From contig JAIORQ010000009.1 in assembly GCA_021108035.1 (NCBI GenBank), positions 1 through 64,000 of the forward strand: a DNA stretch of 64,000 bases. Reading direction: 5' to 3'. How positions within the stretch are numbered: position 1 is the stretch's first letter; every line of letters starts with the position of its first letter. The notes below the pieces were generated by a model that was not told the DNA's origin, ran no database searches, and saw only the letters and a program-made list of their open reading frames with translations. The position numbers and the translations under genes are program-made. Source of the stretch: Bacteroidales bacterium. GTDB taxonomy: Bacteria > Bacteroidota > Bacteroidia > Bacteroidales > JAADGE01. This document shows, piece after piece, positions 45,249-54,770 of the stretch.

Positions 45249-45896
45249 ATGGGACCATTATTTGCACTAATCGGTCAATTTATTGCATTAGTCATAATTA
45301 GCAGCATTATTTCAGGTATTACTGTTGCTATTATTGCAATATTTTCAAAAAAAGAAAAGCGTAGAAAAAGGATTATTATCGGGATTTTTACTCCATTTTA
45401 TATATTATTCTCATTTTCTCTTATAGCTTTTGTCGGATTGATCATTATTTCACAAACAAAAAACGTTGATATTGGATTTGGAGACTCTTGGAAAATACCA
45501 ATAAATGATTCTTGTGAAATGATAATGGTTAATATTCCTGATAATGCTTTCATTCAGTGTGATGGCAAAAGAATTAATGATATTGTTAAAATAGAAAAAG
45601 ATCAGGATGTTATATATGGTTTGACTTCAGATAAAAAGTATTTTGCAGGTAATTTAAATACAAAGGAGACTAAATACTACAAATCAGAAAAAGACTTGTT
45701 AGATGATGAAAAGATTACAAAACTTAAATTATTGGATGTTAATAAGTTTTATCATGATAAAAGATGGGAAATTTGTAAATTTGATTATCTGATTATTTTG
45801 ATTATAGCTCTTTTAATTATAGGGAGCACGTATCCAATAATTTATAGAATAGTGAATAGAAGCATTAAAGATAAACAACTCACAACAAATATATAA
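45249..45896 (+). CDS. Membrane protein of unknown function between the paired kinases
   Basis: 215 residues. Hydrophobic segments at about 8-32 and 45-68, a soluble beta-rich middle (SCEMIMVNIPDNAFIQCDGKR) of about 100 residues, and a last helix (YLIILIIALLIIGSTYPIIY). Begins 37 bases after kinase 1. There is no matching gene after kinase 2, so it entered before or after the duplication on one side only. Family not recognised. Confidence 0.6.
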   Translation: MGPLFALIGQFIALVIISSIISGITVAIIAIFSKKEKRRKRIIIGIFTPFYILFSFSLIAFVGLIIISQTKNVDIGFGDSWKIPINDSCEMIMVNIPDNAFIQCDGKRINDIVKIEKDQDVIYGLTSDKKYFAGNLNTKETKYYKSEKDLLDDEKITKLKLLDVNKFYHDKRWEICKFDYLIILIIALLIIGSTYPIIYRIVNRSIKDKQLTTNI

Positions 45897-45925
45897 AATG
45901 CATTAAAACGCATTTTATACGCGAC

Positions 45926-46070
45926 GTTATCTCCTCCATGCTCAATACTGACCAACACTATATTCACCATCTAAAAAAATTCGACCACATCGCAAGTAGT
46001 ATGATAATTTGATTGGTTCTCCTGTTATTTTATCGGATAATTAATCATTTTTGCATGAGGACTTTTCTTC
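45926..46070. repeat. 145-bp direct repeat after kinase region, copy 1
   Basis: Close match to 50235-50378 behind kinase 2. On the minus strand both copies can be read as GEPIKLSxYLRCxRIF.DGEYSVGQY and stop, without a start codon; probably the decayed tail of a gene that was duplicated with the kinases. Confidence 0.7.
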
Positions 46071-46150
46071 AATCCATTTTACCATGATTTCAAGACTAAG
46101 CTCAATATTTCCTATTTGACAATGATTATGCCCGTGAAGAAGCTCAAAAT
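46047..46150 (-). pseudogene. Short coding-like remnant, possibly an alpha/beta-hydrolase tail
   Basis: An open minus-strand stretch reads FELLHGHNHCQIGNIE and then LSLEIMVKWIEEKSSCKND and stop. The HGHNH followed by an amphipathic helix looks like the C-terminal catalytic-His end of an alpha/beta-hydrolase, but it is only about 35 residues. It runs into the yceI fragment at the shared word AAGAAGCTC. Low confidence. Confidence 0.3.
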
Positions 46151-46253
46151 GTCCGATTTTGGAGTTGAACCGCCAAATGCTATGTTAGGTACTCTGAAAA
46201 CAGATGATGAAATTTCAATTTCTTTCAAAATCACATTAATTCCTTGGATTTAA
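46137..46253 (+). pseudogene. 3' fragment of a YceI-family gene
   Basis: Identical to the last 117 bases of the yceI-like gene at 54977-55558 (KMSDFGVEPPNAML to LIPWI and stop). No 5' part. Confidence 0.9.
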
Positions 46254-46404
46254 GTTTCGCCTTTCCGATAAGGCAAATAAACATATAATCCTAATTGGAA
46301 TTGCTTATGATTCAGGTTTCAACTCTAAATCTTCCTTTAATATAGTTTTTAAGAATATTACAGGTATAACTCCTTCTGAGTATAAAAAAAAGATGAATCA
46401 ATAG
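46253..46404 (+). pseudogene. 3' fragment of an AraC-family gene (undisrupted version)
   Basis: Reads FRLSDKANKHIILIGIAYD, then SGFNSKSSFNIVFKNITG and TPSEYKKKMNQ and stop. It is the uninterrupted counterpart of the broken gene at 39686-41036, and so shows the empty site of the MITE. It joins the yceI fragment at ATTTAAG, the same junction as at 55557. Confidence 0.88.
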
Positions 46405-46485
46405 AATATCAATATGAATATTTTTCCGGTGAAGTTTAACGAAAATTTCATCCGAATATACAATTACGGTTAATTCCTTATATTA

Positions 46486-46508
46486 TTTTTACGTTAATTA
46501 CGTAAAAA
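46486..46508. promoter_or_regulatory. Palindrome TTTTTACGT-N5-ACGTAAAAA upstream of kinase 2
   Basis: 9-bp perfect arms with spacer TAATT, matching the palindrome at 41480-41500. Confidence 0.5.
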
Positions 46509-46552
46509 GAGATGTTTAAAAATGAGTTGTCTTACAAATATTGAAAGTTCAT

Positions 46553-46585
46553 CCTTGCTGCTTTCAATATTATTTTGTATATTTG
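46553..46585 (+). promoter_or_regulatory. Putative promoter of sensor kinase 2
   Basis: TTG at 46553-46555 and TATATTTG at 46578-46585 (TAnnTTTG), spacing 22. Confidence 0.45.
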
Positions 46586-46694
46586 ATAAAAGGTTTATTA
46601 CTTTCTTGAAAACAATTTTATATAAATGGGGGAATTTTCAGAAGATCTCATTTATTTAAATTTTTAATAGGTTAATACTATTTCGTAAAGCAAA

Positions 46695-49600
46695 ATGATA
46701 AAAAAAATTCTTTGCATTTTTTTTCTGTTTATTTTAATTACAAATAATCTGAACGGACAGGTTAAAAACTTGGGACTTCCATACATTAAAAATTATTTAC
46801 CGGATGATGATTATATAGCAGCAGCGCAAAATTGGTCTATATATCAAGATAACAGAGGGGTCATGTATTTTGGTAATACATTTGGATTACTTGAATTTGA
46901 CGGAAATGAATGGCGTTTGACAGAATTAACGAATAAATCAAATGTTCGTTCTATTTGCGAGGGTGAAAACAATAAAATTTATATCGGAGGCTGCGATGAA
47001 TTTGGTTATTTGGGTATAGATTCCGTCGGGCAAATAAAATACCGGTCGTTAATAGAAATGATTCCGGAGGAAGAAAGAGGATTTAGAGATATTTGGGCAA
47101 TTTATAAAATTGAAAAATCACTAATATTTCAATCTTTTACAAAAATATTCATCTTAGAAGGAGAAAAAATAACAATAATACATCCTGATGAAAACAGGTT
47201 TCATCGTTCATATTGTGTTAATAATAAGTTTTATGTGAGAGAATGGGGCAAAGGATTGTCGGTACTGAAAAATAATAAATTAGAACTTGTTCCGGACGGA
47301 GAACTTTTTGCCGATGAACGAGTTGATCTGATGTTACCGTTTTCGAAAGATGAAATTTTAATCGGTTCTCGCACTAAAGGACTTTTTATTTACAACGGCA
47401 AAAATATTACTCCGTGGAAAACTTCCGTTGATGATATTATTATTAACAGTCAAATTTACAGCGGTATTAAGATTGATGATTATTTTGCAATAGGAACGAT
47501 ACTTAACGGAATAATTATAATTGATAAAACAGGAAAACCAATCCAATCTTTAACAAATGATAAAGGGTTGTACAATAACACAGTATATAGTTTATTTCTT
47601 GATGATCAAAAAAACTTATGGGCAGCTTTAGGGATTGGAGTAGCTTACATCGAAATAAATTCACCTCTTAGCTATTTCGATAAAAAAAATGGTTTTGATG
47701 CAAAATGTTACACCGGCTTGATTCATGATAATGAACTTTATCTTGGTGGTGAACCCTATATGTATTTTCGTAAATGGTTAACTTATGACAATCCATTTGA
47801 AATAGAGCCTTTTGTGAAAATTGATAAAACAGCGGGACAAACTTTTCGTTTGGAAAAGGTTAATAATGAATTGTTTTGCAATCGCGCCAATGACATTATG
47901 ATCATCAACAAAACCAAAGTTCAAAACATTTCGACTAAAGACCAAGTTGCATGGTCGATAATGCCCGTAAAAAACAATTCTAAATTACTGATAGTGAGCA
48001 AGAATGATGGTTTGTATGTTTTACAAAAAGATAATAATTTATGGAAACTTAAAAATAAAATCAACGGATTTAATGAGTTAAGCCGGTATTTGATTGTAGA
48101 TGATAATAATAATTATTGGGTAAGTATTTCAGGTAAAGGGACTTATAGGTTTCAGATTAACAACACTTTAGACAGCGTTATCAATATTAAATCATATGAT
48201 ATAGAAGTTTTCTATAGTTCATCCCCCATTAACCAATTATCTGTCATTGATAACAAAGTGATTATTCCGGCTTCCGACGGTTTTTATTACTATAATGATT
48301 CTGTGGATAAATTTATTCCCTATGAACCGTTTAACCAATTATTATTAAAAGGGAAACCGACACATCTGACACATCAGGATGAAATGAAAAACCTTTGGTT
48401 TAGTGATGATAAAAGCTTTGGCGTATTTCTATATCAAAGTGAAAATAATTATAGGATTTTTCGTAGTCCGTTCTTTAAGTTTAACAGTACCATTTATTCG
48501 ACTTGTGTAATAGATTCGTGCAATGTTATATTAGGTAAAGAAAATGGTTTTATTCATTACGATCCTACGTTTAAAAAAGATTACGAACAAGATTTTAATA
48601 TATTAATTCGAAAAATTGAATTATTGGAAAATGATTCGCTGATTTACGGTGGAAAGGAATTAGAAACTTTTGATAAGGAAATTCCCTTGAAAACTCTAAG
48701 TTTCGAGGAAAATTCACTGCGGTTTACTTATGCTGCCGCATTTTACGAAAACATCGACAAGACGCAATATCAATATAAGCTGGAAGGCTTTGATAAAGAT
48801 TGGTCTTTATGGTCAAGAGAAACCAGAAAAGAATATACAAAAATCCATCCCGGCACATATACGTTTAAAGTAAAAGCACGTAATGTTTTTCAAACTGAAA
48901 GTAAAGAATCAATATATAAATTTGTTATTTTACCGCCATGGTATCGGTCTAATTGGGCTTATTTTATTTATATCATACTGGTTGTTTCTTTGTTATACTT
49001 AATTATTTGGCTTAATTCACGACGTTTGAAAACTGCGAATATTAATTTGGAAATGATTGTAAACGAGCGTACTGCCAAAATCAGCATACAAAAAGCTGAA
49101 ATTCAGGTACAGGCCGCAGAATTGGAAAAAGCAAATACAGAACTGGCTAAACTTTCAATAGTTGCAAGTAAAACGGATAATTCCGTGGTTATTATGGACG
49201 CTCCGGGTAATTTTATTTGGATTAACGAAGGTTTTACGCGCCTTTACGGATATGATCTTCCTGAACTTTGTAATAAATTGGGCGGTAATTTATTCGAAGT
49301 CAGCACTTATCCTGAAATTAAAAGCATATTTAACAAATGCATTACCGAAAAAGTTTCAGTCAGTTACGAATCTAGTGTTTTTTCAAAAACGGGTGAAAAA
49401 ATATGGGTGCAAACAACTATTACACCCATTTTGGATGAACAAAATACAGTCGTAAAATTAATTGCAATTGATTCCGATATCCGCAAGCTTAAAGAAGCTG
49501 AAAATGAAATATTAAAACAACATGATGAATTAAAAAAACTTAACGCTACAAAAGATAAGTTTTTCAATATTATTGCACATGATCTGCGAAATCCGTTTAA

Positions 49601-50225
49601 CTCACTTTTGGGCTTCTCCAAATTGTTACTTCAAAATTTAAAAAACCGGAACTTTGAAAAAAGCTATACTTTTGCTGAAATAATAATGAAAAGTTCTTTA
49701 AAAACATTTGAGTTATTGGAAAATCTTCTTAGTTGGAGCGGATCACAAACAGGAAAAATTGAAATTCAACCTGAAAATCAAGATATAAAAAAACTGATTG
49801 ACAATAATATTGATTTATTAAAAAATTCAGCTGAAAATAAAAAAATTACTTTATCTGCAAACCTAAAGAATAGTCTAATTGTTTTTGCCGACTCCAATAT
49901 GGTTAATACTATTCTGCAAAATCTGATAACTAATGCAATTAAATTTTCAGATCAGGGTGATATCATTACTATAAACGCAAAAGAAACTGATGAATGTGTC
50001 CTTGTCAGTGTTTCTGATACAGGTGTCGGAATATCGCCTGAAAATATAACTAAATTATTCAAAGTGCATGAAAACATAATAACCAAAGGTACTGCGAAGG
50101 AACCGGGAACAGGTCTTGGTTTAATACTTTGTAAGGAGTTTATAGAAAAACATAAGGGTAAAATTTGGGCAGAAAGCACTATAGGCAAAGGAACTACATT
50201 CTACTTTACTTTACAAAAGGGATGA
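46695..50225 (+). CDS. Two-component propeller sensor histidine kinase, paralog 2
   Basis: 1176 residues, same architecture as paralog 1: signal peptide, Reg_prop propeller, Y_Y_Y, one membrane helix, coiled coil, PAS, HisKA (H962 in IIAHDLRNPFNS), HATPase; no receiver or HTH. Two stretches are identical in DNA to paralog 1 (344 bp: 47190-47533; 180 bp: 50001-50180), while the rest differs at many codons. Differences cluster in the propeller at about residues 390-450 and 600-660, so ligand specificity could differ. Kinase residues are intact in both. Confidence 0.93.
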   Translation: MIKKILCIFFLFILITNNLNGQVKNLGLPYIKNYLPDDDYIAAAQNWSIYQDNRGVMYFGNTFGLLEFDGNEWRLTELTNKSNVRSICEGENNKIYIGGCDEFGYLGIDSVGQIKYRSLIEMIPEEERGFRDIWAIYKIEKSLIFQSFTKIFILEGEKITIIHPDENRFHRSYCVNNKFYVREWGKGLSVLKNNKLELVPDGELFADERVDLMLPFSKDEILIGSRTKGLFIYNGKNITPWKTSVDDIIINSQIYSGIKIDDYFAIGTILNGIIIIDKTGKPIQSLTNDKGLYNNTVYSLFLDDQKNLWAALGIGVAYIEINSPLSYFDKKNGFDAKCYTGLIHDNELYLGGEPYMYFRKWLTYDNPFEIEPFVKIDKTAGQTFRLEKVNNELFCNRANDIMIINKTKVQNISTKDQVAWSIMPVKNNSKLLIVSKNDGLYVLQKDNNLWKLKNKINGFNELSRYLIVDDNNNYWVSISGKGTYRFQINNTLDSVINIKSYDIEVFYSSSPINQLSVIDNKVIIPASDGFYYYNDSVDKFIPYEPFNQLLLKGKPTHLTHQDEMKNLWFSDDKSFGVFLYQSENNYRIFRSPFFKFNSTIYSTCVIDSCNVILGKENGFIHYDPTFKKDYEQDFNILIRKIELLENDSLIYGGKELETFDKEIPLKTLSFEENSLRFTYAAAFYENIDKTQYQYKLEGFDKDWSLWSRETRKEYTKIHPGTYTFKVKARNVFQTESKESIYKFVILPPWYRSNWAYFIYIILVVSLLYLIIWLNSRRLKTANINLEMIVNERTAKISIQKAEIQVQAAELEKANTELAKLSIVASKTDNSVVIMDAPGNFIWINEGFTRLYGYDLPELCNKLGGNLFEVSTYPEIKSIFNKCITEKVSVSYESSVFSKTGEKIWVQTTITPILDEQNTVVKLIAIDSDIRKLKEAENEILKQHDELKKLNATKDKFFNIIAHDLRNPFNSLLGFSKLLLQNLKNRNFEKSYTFAEIIMKSSLKTFELLENLLSWSGSQTGKIEIQPENQDIKKLIDNNIDLLKNSAENKKITLSANLKNSLIVFADSNMVNTILQNLITNAIKFSDQGDIITINAKETDECVLVSVSDTGVGISPENITKLFKVHENIITKGTAKEPGTGLGLILCKEFIEKHKGKIWAESTIGKGTTFYFTLQKG

Positions 50226-50577
50226 TGTATCATTGTTATCTCTTCCATGCTCAATACTGACCAACACTATATTCTCCATCTTCAAAAATTCGATCACATC
50301 GCAAGTAGTTTGACAATTTGATTGGTTCTCCTGTTATTTTATCGGGTAATTAATCATTTTTGCATAAGGACTTTTCTTTATCAATGCTGTTTTTAAATTA
50401 GTGCCGGCACGAAAGCTCTGTTTTTTATAAGAAAACGTTAAAAACACAGCTTATTGATTAAAAATGTCGATAATATTATAAAATCTGTCGTTTGTTGAAA
50501 ATATTAGATGAATCAACTTAAACCGGTGTATTTTTGAAACTTCAATTTAAAAATCTAATAATTAAAAATAAAAAATT
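50226..50577. repeat. Intergenic region with 145-bp direct repeat, copy 2
   Basis: 50235-50378 matches 45926-46070. The remaining 200 bases contain a weak hairpin (AGCTCTGTTTTT / AAAAACACAGCT, about 50414-50445) and the leader of the next gene; nothing else recognised. Confidence 0.65.
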
Positions 50578-51204
50578 ATGAAAAATAAAATTTTAAAACC
50601 GGGAATTGTTTCTCTTGTATTTAGTGCACTGTTATTGCTTTCAGGTTTTATAACAGTTGAGAATAATTGTGTGTCTCCTCCGGTTGTTAAGGATATTCAT
50701 GCATATATAATAAAGAATGTTATGCCTGTTATGAAACCGCACCGACATGAATTTAATAAACAATTAAGCAAAGAGGAAATAAGTCAAACAGAAGTTGCAA
50801 GAAAAGAATTGAAAGAAATTATTAAAACAAGACGTAAAGCAGAAATTCCTTCTGATTTCAGAGAGCTTTTGACTTCAAGGCTTTCCGACAAGCAAATAAA
50901 TGTATTGAAAGAGACAAGAAGCAGAGCATACAAAGTTTTCTTAAAAGCAGCAATTATTGCCGAAAATCATGAAAAAGAACTTGAGAAAATATTTATGACA
51001 GAAAACAAAAATGTACAAAAGTGGTCAAAAGACATTGAGAAAATCATACAAAAAAATTCAAGGAAACGATTATTTGGATTAAATTCAAACGTAAAGGAAA
51101 ATATAATACAATTATTGCCTGCCGAAAATTTTAATAACATACTGTTTGTCCTGTGGAATCCGGATGAAACTTACAAATTTAATTTTAACAGTAATTCAAA
51201 TTAA
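50578..51204 (+). CDS. Secreted helical protein of unknown function
   Basis: 208 residues. Signal peptide (IVSLVFSALLLLSGFITV), then almost all alpha-helical charged sequence (KPHRHEFNKQLSKEEISQTE, ARKELKEIIKTRRKAE, VLKETRSRAYKVFLKAAI). The helical, basic, Met/His-containing periplasmic layout loosely recalls Spy/CpxP-like chaperones, but the LTxxQ motif is not evident. 27 bases before the lipoprotein gene at 51232; likely one operon. Confidence 0.6.
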   Translation: MKNKILKPGIVSLVFSALLLLSGFITVENNCVSPPVVKDIHAYIIKNVMPVMKPHRHEFNKQLSKEEISQTEVARKELKEIIKTRRKAEIPSDFRELLTSRLSDKQINVLKETRSRAYKVFLKAAIIAENHEKELEKIFMTENKNVQKWSKDIEKIIQKNSRKRLFGLNSNVKENIIQLLPAENFNNILFVLWNPDETYKFNFNSNSN

Positions 51205-51231
51205 TTTATTAACTTTTTAATTATATGCATT

Positions 51232-51981
51232 ATGAAAACAACAATTAAAATTTTATTCTTTTTTTTATTAACGGGGTTGATTATATCCGGTTGTAAAAAA
51301 GATAACAACGATGCAATGAGTGAAGAAGAAATTGCTGAAGAAGTAGCTGATGATATTGCTGCTTTAATCGGTTCCGGTAATTCAGGACTTTCTGCTGAAA
51401 TTGCTGATGTTGCCGAAATAGCGGAAGAAAATTTGCCTGATACATCAAAAATCGTAAAATCTGATACACTTTCTGTTGTTGACACAACAATTGTGAGAAC
51501 AAATCCTTCGGGTGCTGTAATTACATATAATTACACGTATCAAATGCAATACGGCTACCTTTTTGACGGCGGAAAGCTGACAGGCTTTTTTTATGACGGA
51601 GACGCAGACGGTAATTTTGATGCACCGCGAATTGCATCATCCTCAAACAGTGTAAGCGATTGGTTACTTGAAAATTTTGAAATTGGTTCAAGTTATTATA
51701 TCCTTAACGGAACAACTTCCGGGACAACCAAAACTGAATCAAAAGTCAGAAACAAAGTAAAGATCAGTTCTGCCTATCAAATATCAGTAAATAATGTAAA
51801 AATTGATAAATCAACATTACAAATTTTAGAGGGAACCTTGAATTTATATATCACCGGTACTGTTGACGATCAAGATTTCAGTTATAATGTAACCATAATT
51901 TATTACGGAAACGGTAAGGCTGAACTCACAATAAACGGAAATACATATATTATTAATATCTCAACAGGAGAAATTGAATAA
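51232..51981 (+). CDS. Lipoprotein of unknown function
   Basis: 249 residues. Lipobox LIISGCKKDNND (Cys about 22). An acidic Ala/Glu/Ile-rich helical segment (SEEEIAEEVADDIAALIGSG, about 30-65) precedes a beta-rich domain of repeated strands (VITYNYTYQMQYGYLFDGG, ISFNVTI-like ends). No family recognised. Ends at a terminator. Confidence 0.65.
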   Translation: MKTTIKILFFFLLTGLIISGCKKDNNDAMSEEEIAEEVADDIAALIGSGNSGLSAEIADVAEIAEENLPDTSKIVKSDTLSVVDTTIVRTNPSGAVITYNYTYQMQYGYLFDGGKLTGFFYDGDADGNFDAPRIASSSNSVSDWLLENFEIGSSYYILNGTTSGTTKTESKVRNKVKISSAYQISVNNVKIDKSTLQILEGTLNLYITGTVDDQDFSYNVTIIYYGNGKAELTINGNTYIINISTGEIE

Positions 51982-52005
51982 TTGAGCTTGCCATAATATA
52001 AAATT

Positions 52006-52039
52006 AGGAGGCCCGATACTATTTTGGTCTCCTGTTTTT
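52006..52039 (+). terminator. Intrinsic terminator after the lipoprotein gene
   Basis: Stem AGGAGGCC / GGTCTCCT (one G-T pair) with a 12-base loop, followed by GTTTTTA, 24 bases after the stop at 51981. Confidence 0.7.
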
Positions 52040-52042
52040 ATA

Positions 52043-52050
52043 TACTTTTG
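52043..52050 (+). promoter_or_regulatory. -7 box (TACTTTTG) of the LytS/LytTR operon
   Basis: TAnnTTTG match ending 12 bases before the ATG at 52063; the leader would be very short. Confidence 0.45.
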
Positions 52051-52062
52051 CATAACTAAATT

Positions 52063-53091
52063 ATGAACAGGTTTTTTTCTAAATATTATAAAGTAATTGT
52101 CCATGTTTTAATATGGAGTATTTTTTTAGTATTACACGTCAATTTTTTTTCATCAGTGATAGGTACATCTTTAGCGTTTAAAAGAGGTGTTTTAATTCTG
52201 ATAGTTTATCTGCTTGTTTTTTATTTAAACTGGTTCATCTTTGTTCCCAAATTTTATATAAGAAAGAAATATTCTGCCTTTTTTTTATTTGCTCTTATTA
52301 TTTTAATTTTTGCTTCTTTATCAAGGTACGGAATTGAGATGCATTACAATATGCCGATTGAATTATCTAATAAGCAGCCTTTTATTTCAAATTCTGTGTT
52401 AAGGAAGTTTATGTTTTCAATTGTGCCGAGTATTTTTATTTTTATTGCCGGTTTCTTGTTTAAAATATCTGATTATTATGCCATTCAAACCAAACAAAAA
52501 AATATATTATTACAGCAAAAAACCGAGGCTGAATTAAAACTTCTGAAAGCACAACTTAATCCTCATTTTTTATTTAATGCACTAAATAATATTTATGCAT
52601 TAGTGCTCACGCGATCAGATAAAGCGGCAAACTCACTTATGTCCCTTTCTCAATTACTGCGTTATATTGTTTACGATGCTGTTGCAGAAAAAGTAGCACT
52701 TGACAGAGAAATTACATATTTAAAATATTATATTGATTTAGAAAAATTAAGATTTGTAAAAAATACAAACTTTAAAATTGATATTTCTGTCGGCTCAAAC
52801 AACTGTAAGATATTGCCCCTTATATTTATACCTTTTGTAGAAAACAGTTTTAAACACAGTGATATAAACAAAGGCGGTAAGATTAATATTAAAATTCAAT
52901 TAATTAAAAATGAATTGCAATTTATTTGTGAAAATACATATTCTGCATATAAAAAAAGTGTAGATCAGACAGGAGGTATAGGCCTGTTAAACAGCAAAAA
53001 ACGTTTGGAAATGTTGTACCCGGATAAACATAAATTATCTGTTACAGATGATAATAACAGCTTTTTAATAAAATTAAATATCTTATTATGA
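52063..53091 (+). CDS. LytS-type sensor histidine kinase
   Basis: 342 residues. Four membrane helices (about 10-30, 40-60, 72-95, 115-140), then the His_kinase motif QLNPHFLFNALNNIYAL (catalytic His about 170) and a compact ATPase (FVENSFKHSD N box, GGIGLLNSKKRLEMLYP G box). It overlaps the response-regulator gene by 4 bases (ATGA), a cognate pair. Confidence 0.93.
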   Translation: MNRFFSKYYKVIVHVLIWSIFLVLHVNFFSSVIGTSLAFKRGVLILIVYLLVFYLNWFIFVPKFYIRKKYSAFFLFALIILIFASLSRYGIEMHYNMPIELSNKQPFISNSVLRKFMFSIVPSIFIFIAGFLFKISDYYAIQTKQKNILLQQKTEAELKLLKAQLNPHFLFNALNNIYALVLTRSDKAANSLMSLSQLLRYIVYDAVAEKVALDREITYLKYYIDLEKLRFVKNTNFKIDISVGSNNCKILPLIFIPFVENSFKHSDINKGGKINIKIQLIKNELQFICENTYSAYKKSVDQTGGIGLLNSKKRLEMLYPDKHKLSVTDDNNSFLIKLNILL

Positions 53092-53783
53092 ATCAAATAA
53101 GGTGCATAGCTATTGATGATGAACCCTTGGCTCTAACTATCTTGAACGACTATGTCTCAAAAGTTCCTTATCTTAAAATGACTAAAACGTTTACTTGTGC
53201 TGCCGAAGCAACACATTATATACAAACAGAGCAACCCGAAATTCTGTTTCTTGATGTACAAATGCCTGAAATAAAGGGTATTGATTTCATAAAAACATTG
53301 GTTTATAAACCGGTAATTATTTTAACAACTGCATATGCAGAATATGCCCTACAAGGGTATAATCTTGATGTTATTGACTATTTACTTAAACCCATTCCTT
53401 TTGAACGTTTTTTACAAGCCGTAAATAAAGCCATGCGATTAATTGAATCTGATAAAAAATTAAAAAATAATGATAAGAAAGAATATTTGTTTGTAAAATC
53501 CGGATTTAAATCAGTAAAAATCAATTTTCAGGATATTTTATATATTGAAGGCTTAAAAGAATATGTAGGCATATATACTAAAAATGAAAGATTTTTGAAA
53601 TTAGACAGCCTGAAAAAACTTGAAAAGATACTGCCTGAAGACAAATTTATCAGAACTCATAAATCTTATATTATTAATATTGATTTTATAAAATCACATT
53701 TCGGCAATGTGATAGAAATTAGCGACAAAGAAATACCGATTGGCAGAGTGTACAGAGATAAATTGAATAAATTATTTCGGTAA
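53088..53783 (+). CDS. LytTR-family response regulator
   Basis: 231 residues. Receiver with acidic pair IDDEP (D10, D11), phospho-acceptor D56 in FLDVQMPEIKG, Thr in ILTTAYAEYAL and Lys in YLLKPI, then a LytTR DNA-binding domain (FVKSGFKSVKINFQDILYIE, RTHKSYIIN, IPIGRVYRDKL). Partner of the kinase upstream. Confidence 0.95.
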   Translation: MNQIRCIAIDDEPLALTILNDYVSKVPYLKMTKTFTCAAEATHYIQTEQPEILFLDVQMPEIKGIDFIKTLVYKPVIILTTAYAEYALQGYNLDVIDYLLKPIPFERFLQAVNKAMRLIESDKKLKNNDKKEYLFVKSGFKSVKINFQDILYIEGLKEYVGIYTKNERFLKLDSLKKLEKILPEDKFIRTHKSYIINIDFIKSHFGNVIEISDKEIPIGRVYRDKLNKLFR

Positions 53784-54065
53784 AAAAGGTAAACATCTTG
53801 ATTGACTGATATTTGATATGAGCATAACATAATTATTGGTGTTTTCTTGCAAAAACGAACTACAAAAGAGTCCAACCCGCTTAATCTAACCCTTTACATA
53901 ATTTACAGCATAACAATCACATAAGCGTCCTGACCGCTATATTGATACTTCCTTTATATCCGGATTGCTCGGATTGAGCGAAACATACTTTTTGTTATCG
54001 TATTTTTGATTTCAGATTAAAATAAATAATAATGTTTCTGCAAATTTTTAATTTAAAAAAGAAAT
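53784..54065. other. Intergenic region with a putative promoter
   Basis: TATTTTTG (TAnnTTTG) at 54001-54008, 58 bases before the next ATG, and a TTG at 53974. Nothing else recognised. Confidence 0.35.
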
Positions 54066-54761
54066 ATGAAAACATCACGCATTTTTTTTATAGGGTTTTT
54101 ATCTTTTCTCATTATTAATTCCTGTTCAGTTACGGAAAAAAGTCAAGAAAGCATTAAATTTTCTGTGCAGGGTGGTTTAAGTGAAGGCGGAATTATAGAG
54201 AATACCGATTTAACAGTAGTACCAAATGTTATACCTGCGATTAGTTCGGTTGATGCTTACACAGGAGCCACAAATAAAAATGGATTTAATGTTGGTATGC
54301 ACCTGAATAAACCCTTTAAATACTTCGAAATTGAAAGCGGATTAGATTATATGTATAATGCACAAAAATTTACTTATGCCGATTCCGGAAATATGTTTAT
54401 CGGTTATCGTGATTTATCAGTGTCTCAATTAATGATTCCGATAATTGTAAATTATATGATTTTTAAAAAAATTGCCCCTGAAAATGAGATTCAATTAAAA
54501 CTTGGATATTTAGGAGAACTAAATCTTATTTCAGTAAGTGAATCAGGAATTCTGCCCGATTATTCAATTAATAAGTTTTCGCACGGAGTAATATTTGGTG
54601 TGTCGGCTTATGTTGTCAAATTCAATAACGGAAGTAAATTAGGTATTTTTTTCGAAGAATACAAAGGTTCTCAAATATATGAAGATTATTATAATCAATC
54701 CGGTTTTGAAATGCCGGGTTCAAGCTTTAGAAGAATAGGATTGAAATACCGATTTAAATAA
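54066..54761 (+). CDS. Putative outer-membrane barrel lipoprotein
   Basis: 231 residues. Lipobox LIINSCSVTEK (Cys about 20). The rest is amphipathic strands (FSVQGGLSEGGII, FNVGMHLNKPFKYFEIESG, LDYMYNAQKFTY, IQLKLGYLGELNLISV) and ends FRRIGLKYRFK with a terminal aromatic residue pattern of a barrel. Barrel and lipid anchor together are unusual but occur in Bacteroidota. No family recognised. Confidence 0.55.
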   Translation: MKTSRIFFIGFLSFLIINSCSVTEKSQESIKFSVQGGLSEGGIIENTDLTVVPNVIPAISSVDAYTGATNKNGFNVGMHLNKPFKYFEIESGLDYMYNAQKFTYADSGNMFIGYRDLSVSQLMIPIIVNYMIFKKIAPENEIQLKLGYLGELNLISVSESGILPDYSINKFSHGVIFGVSAYVVKFNNGSKLGIFFEEYKGSQIYEDYYNQSGFEMPGSSFRRIGLKYRFK

Positions 54762-54770
54762 AACAATATT

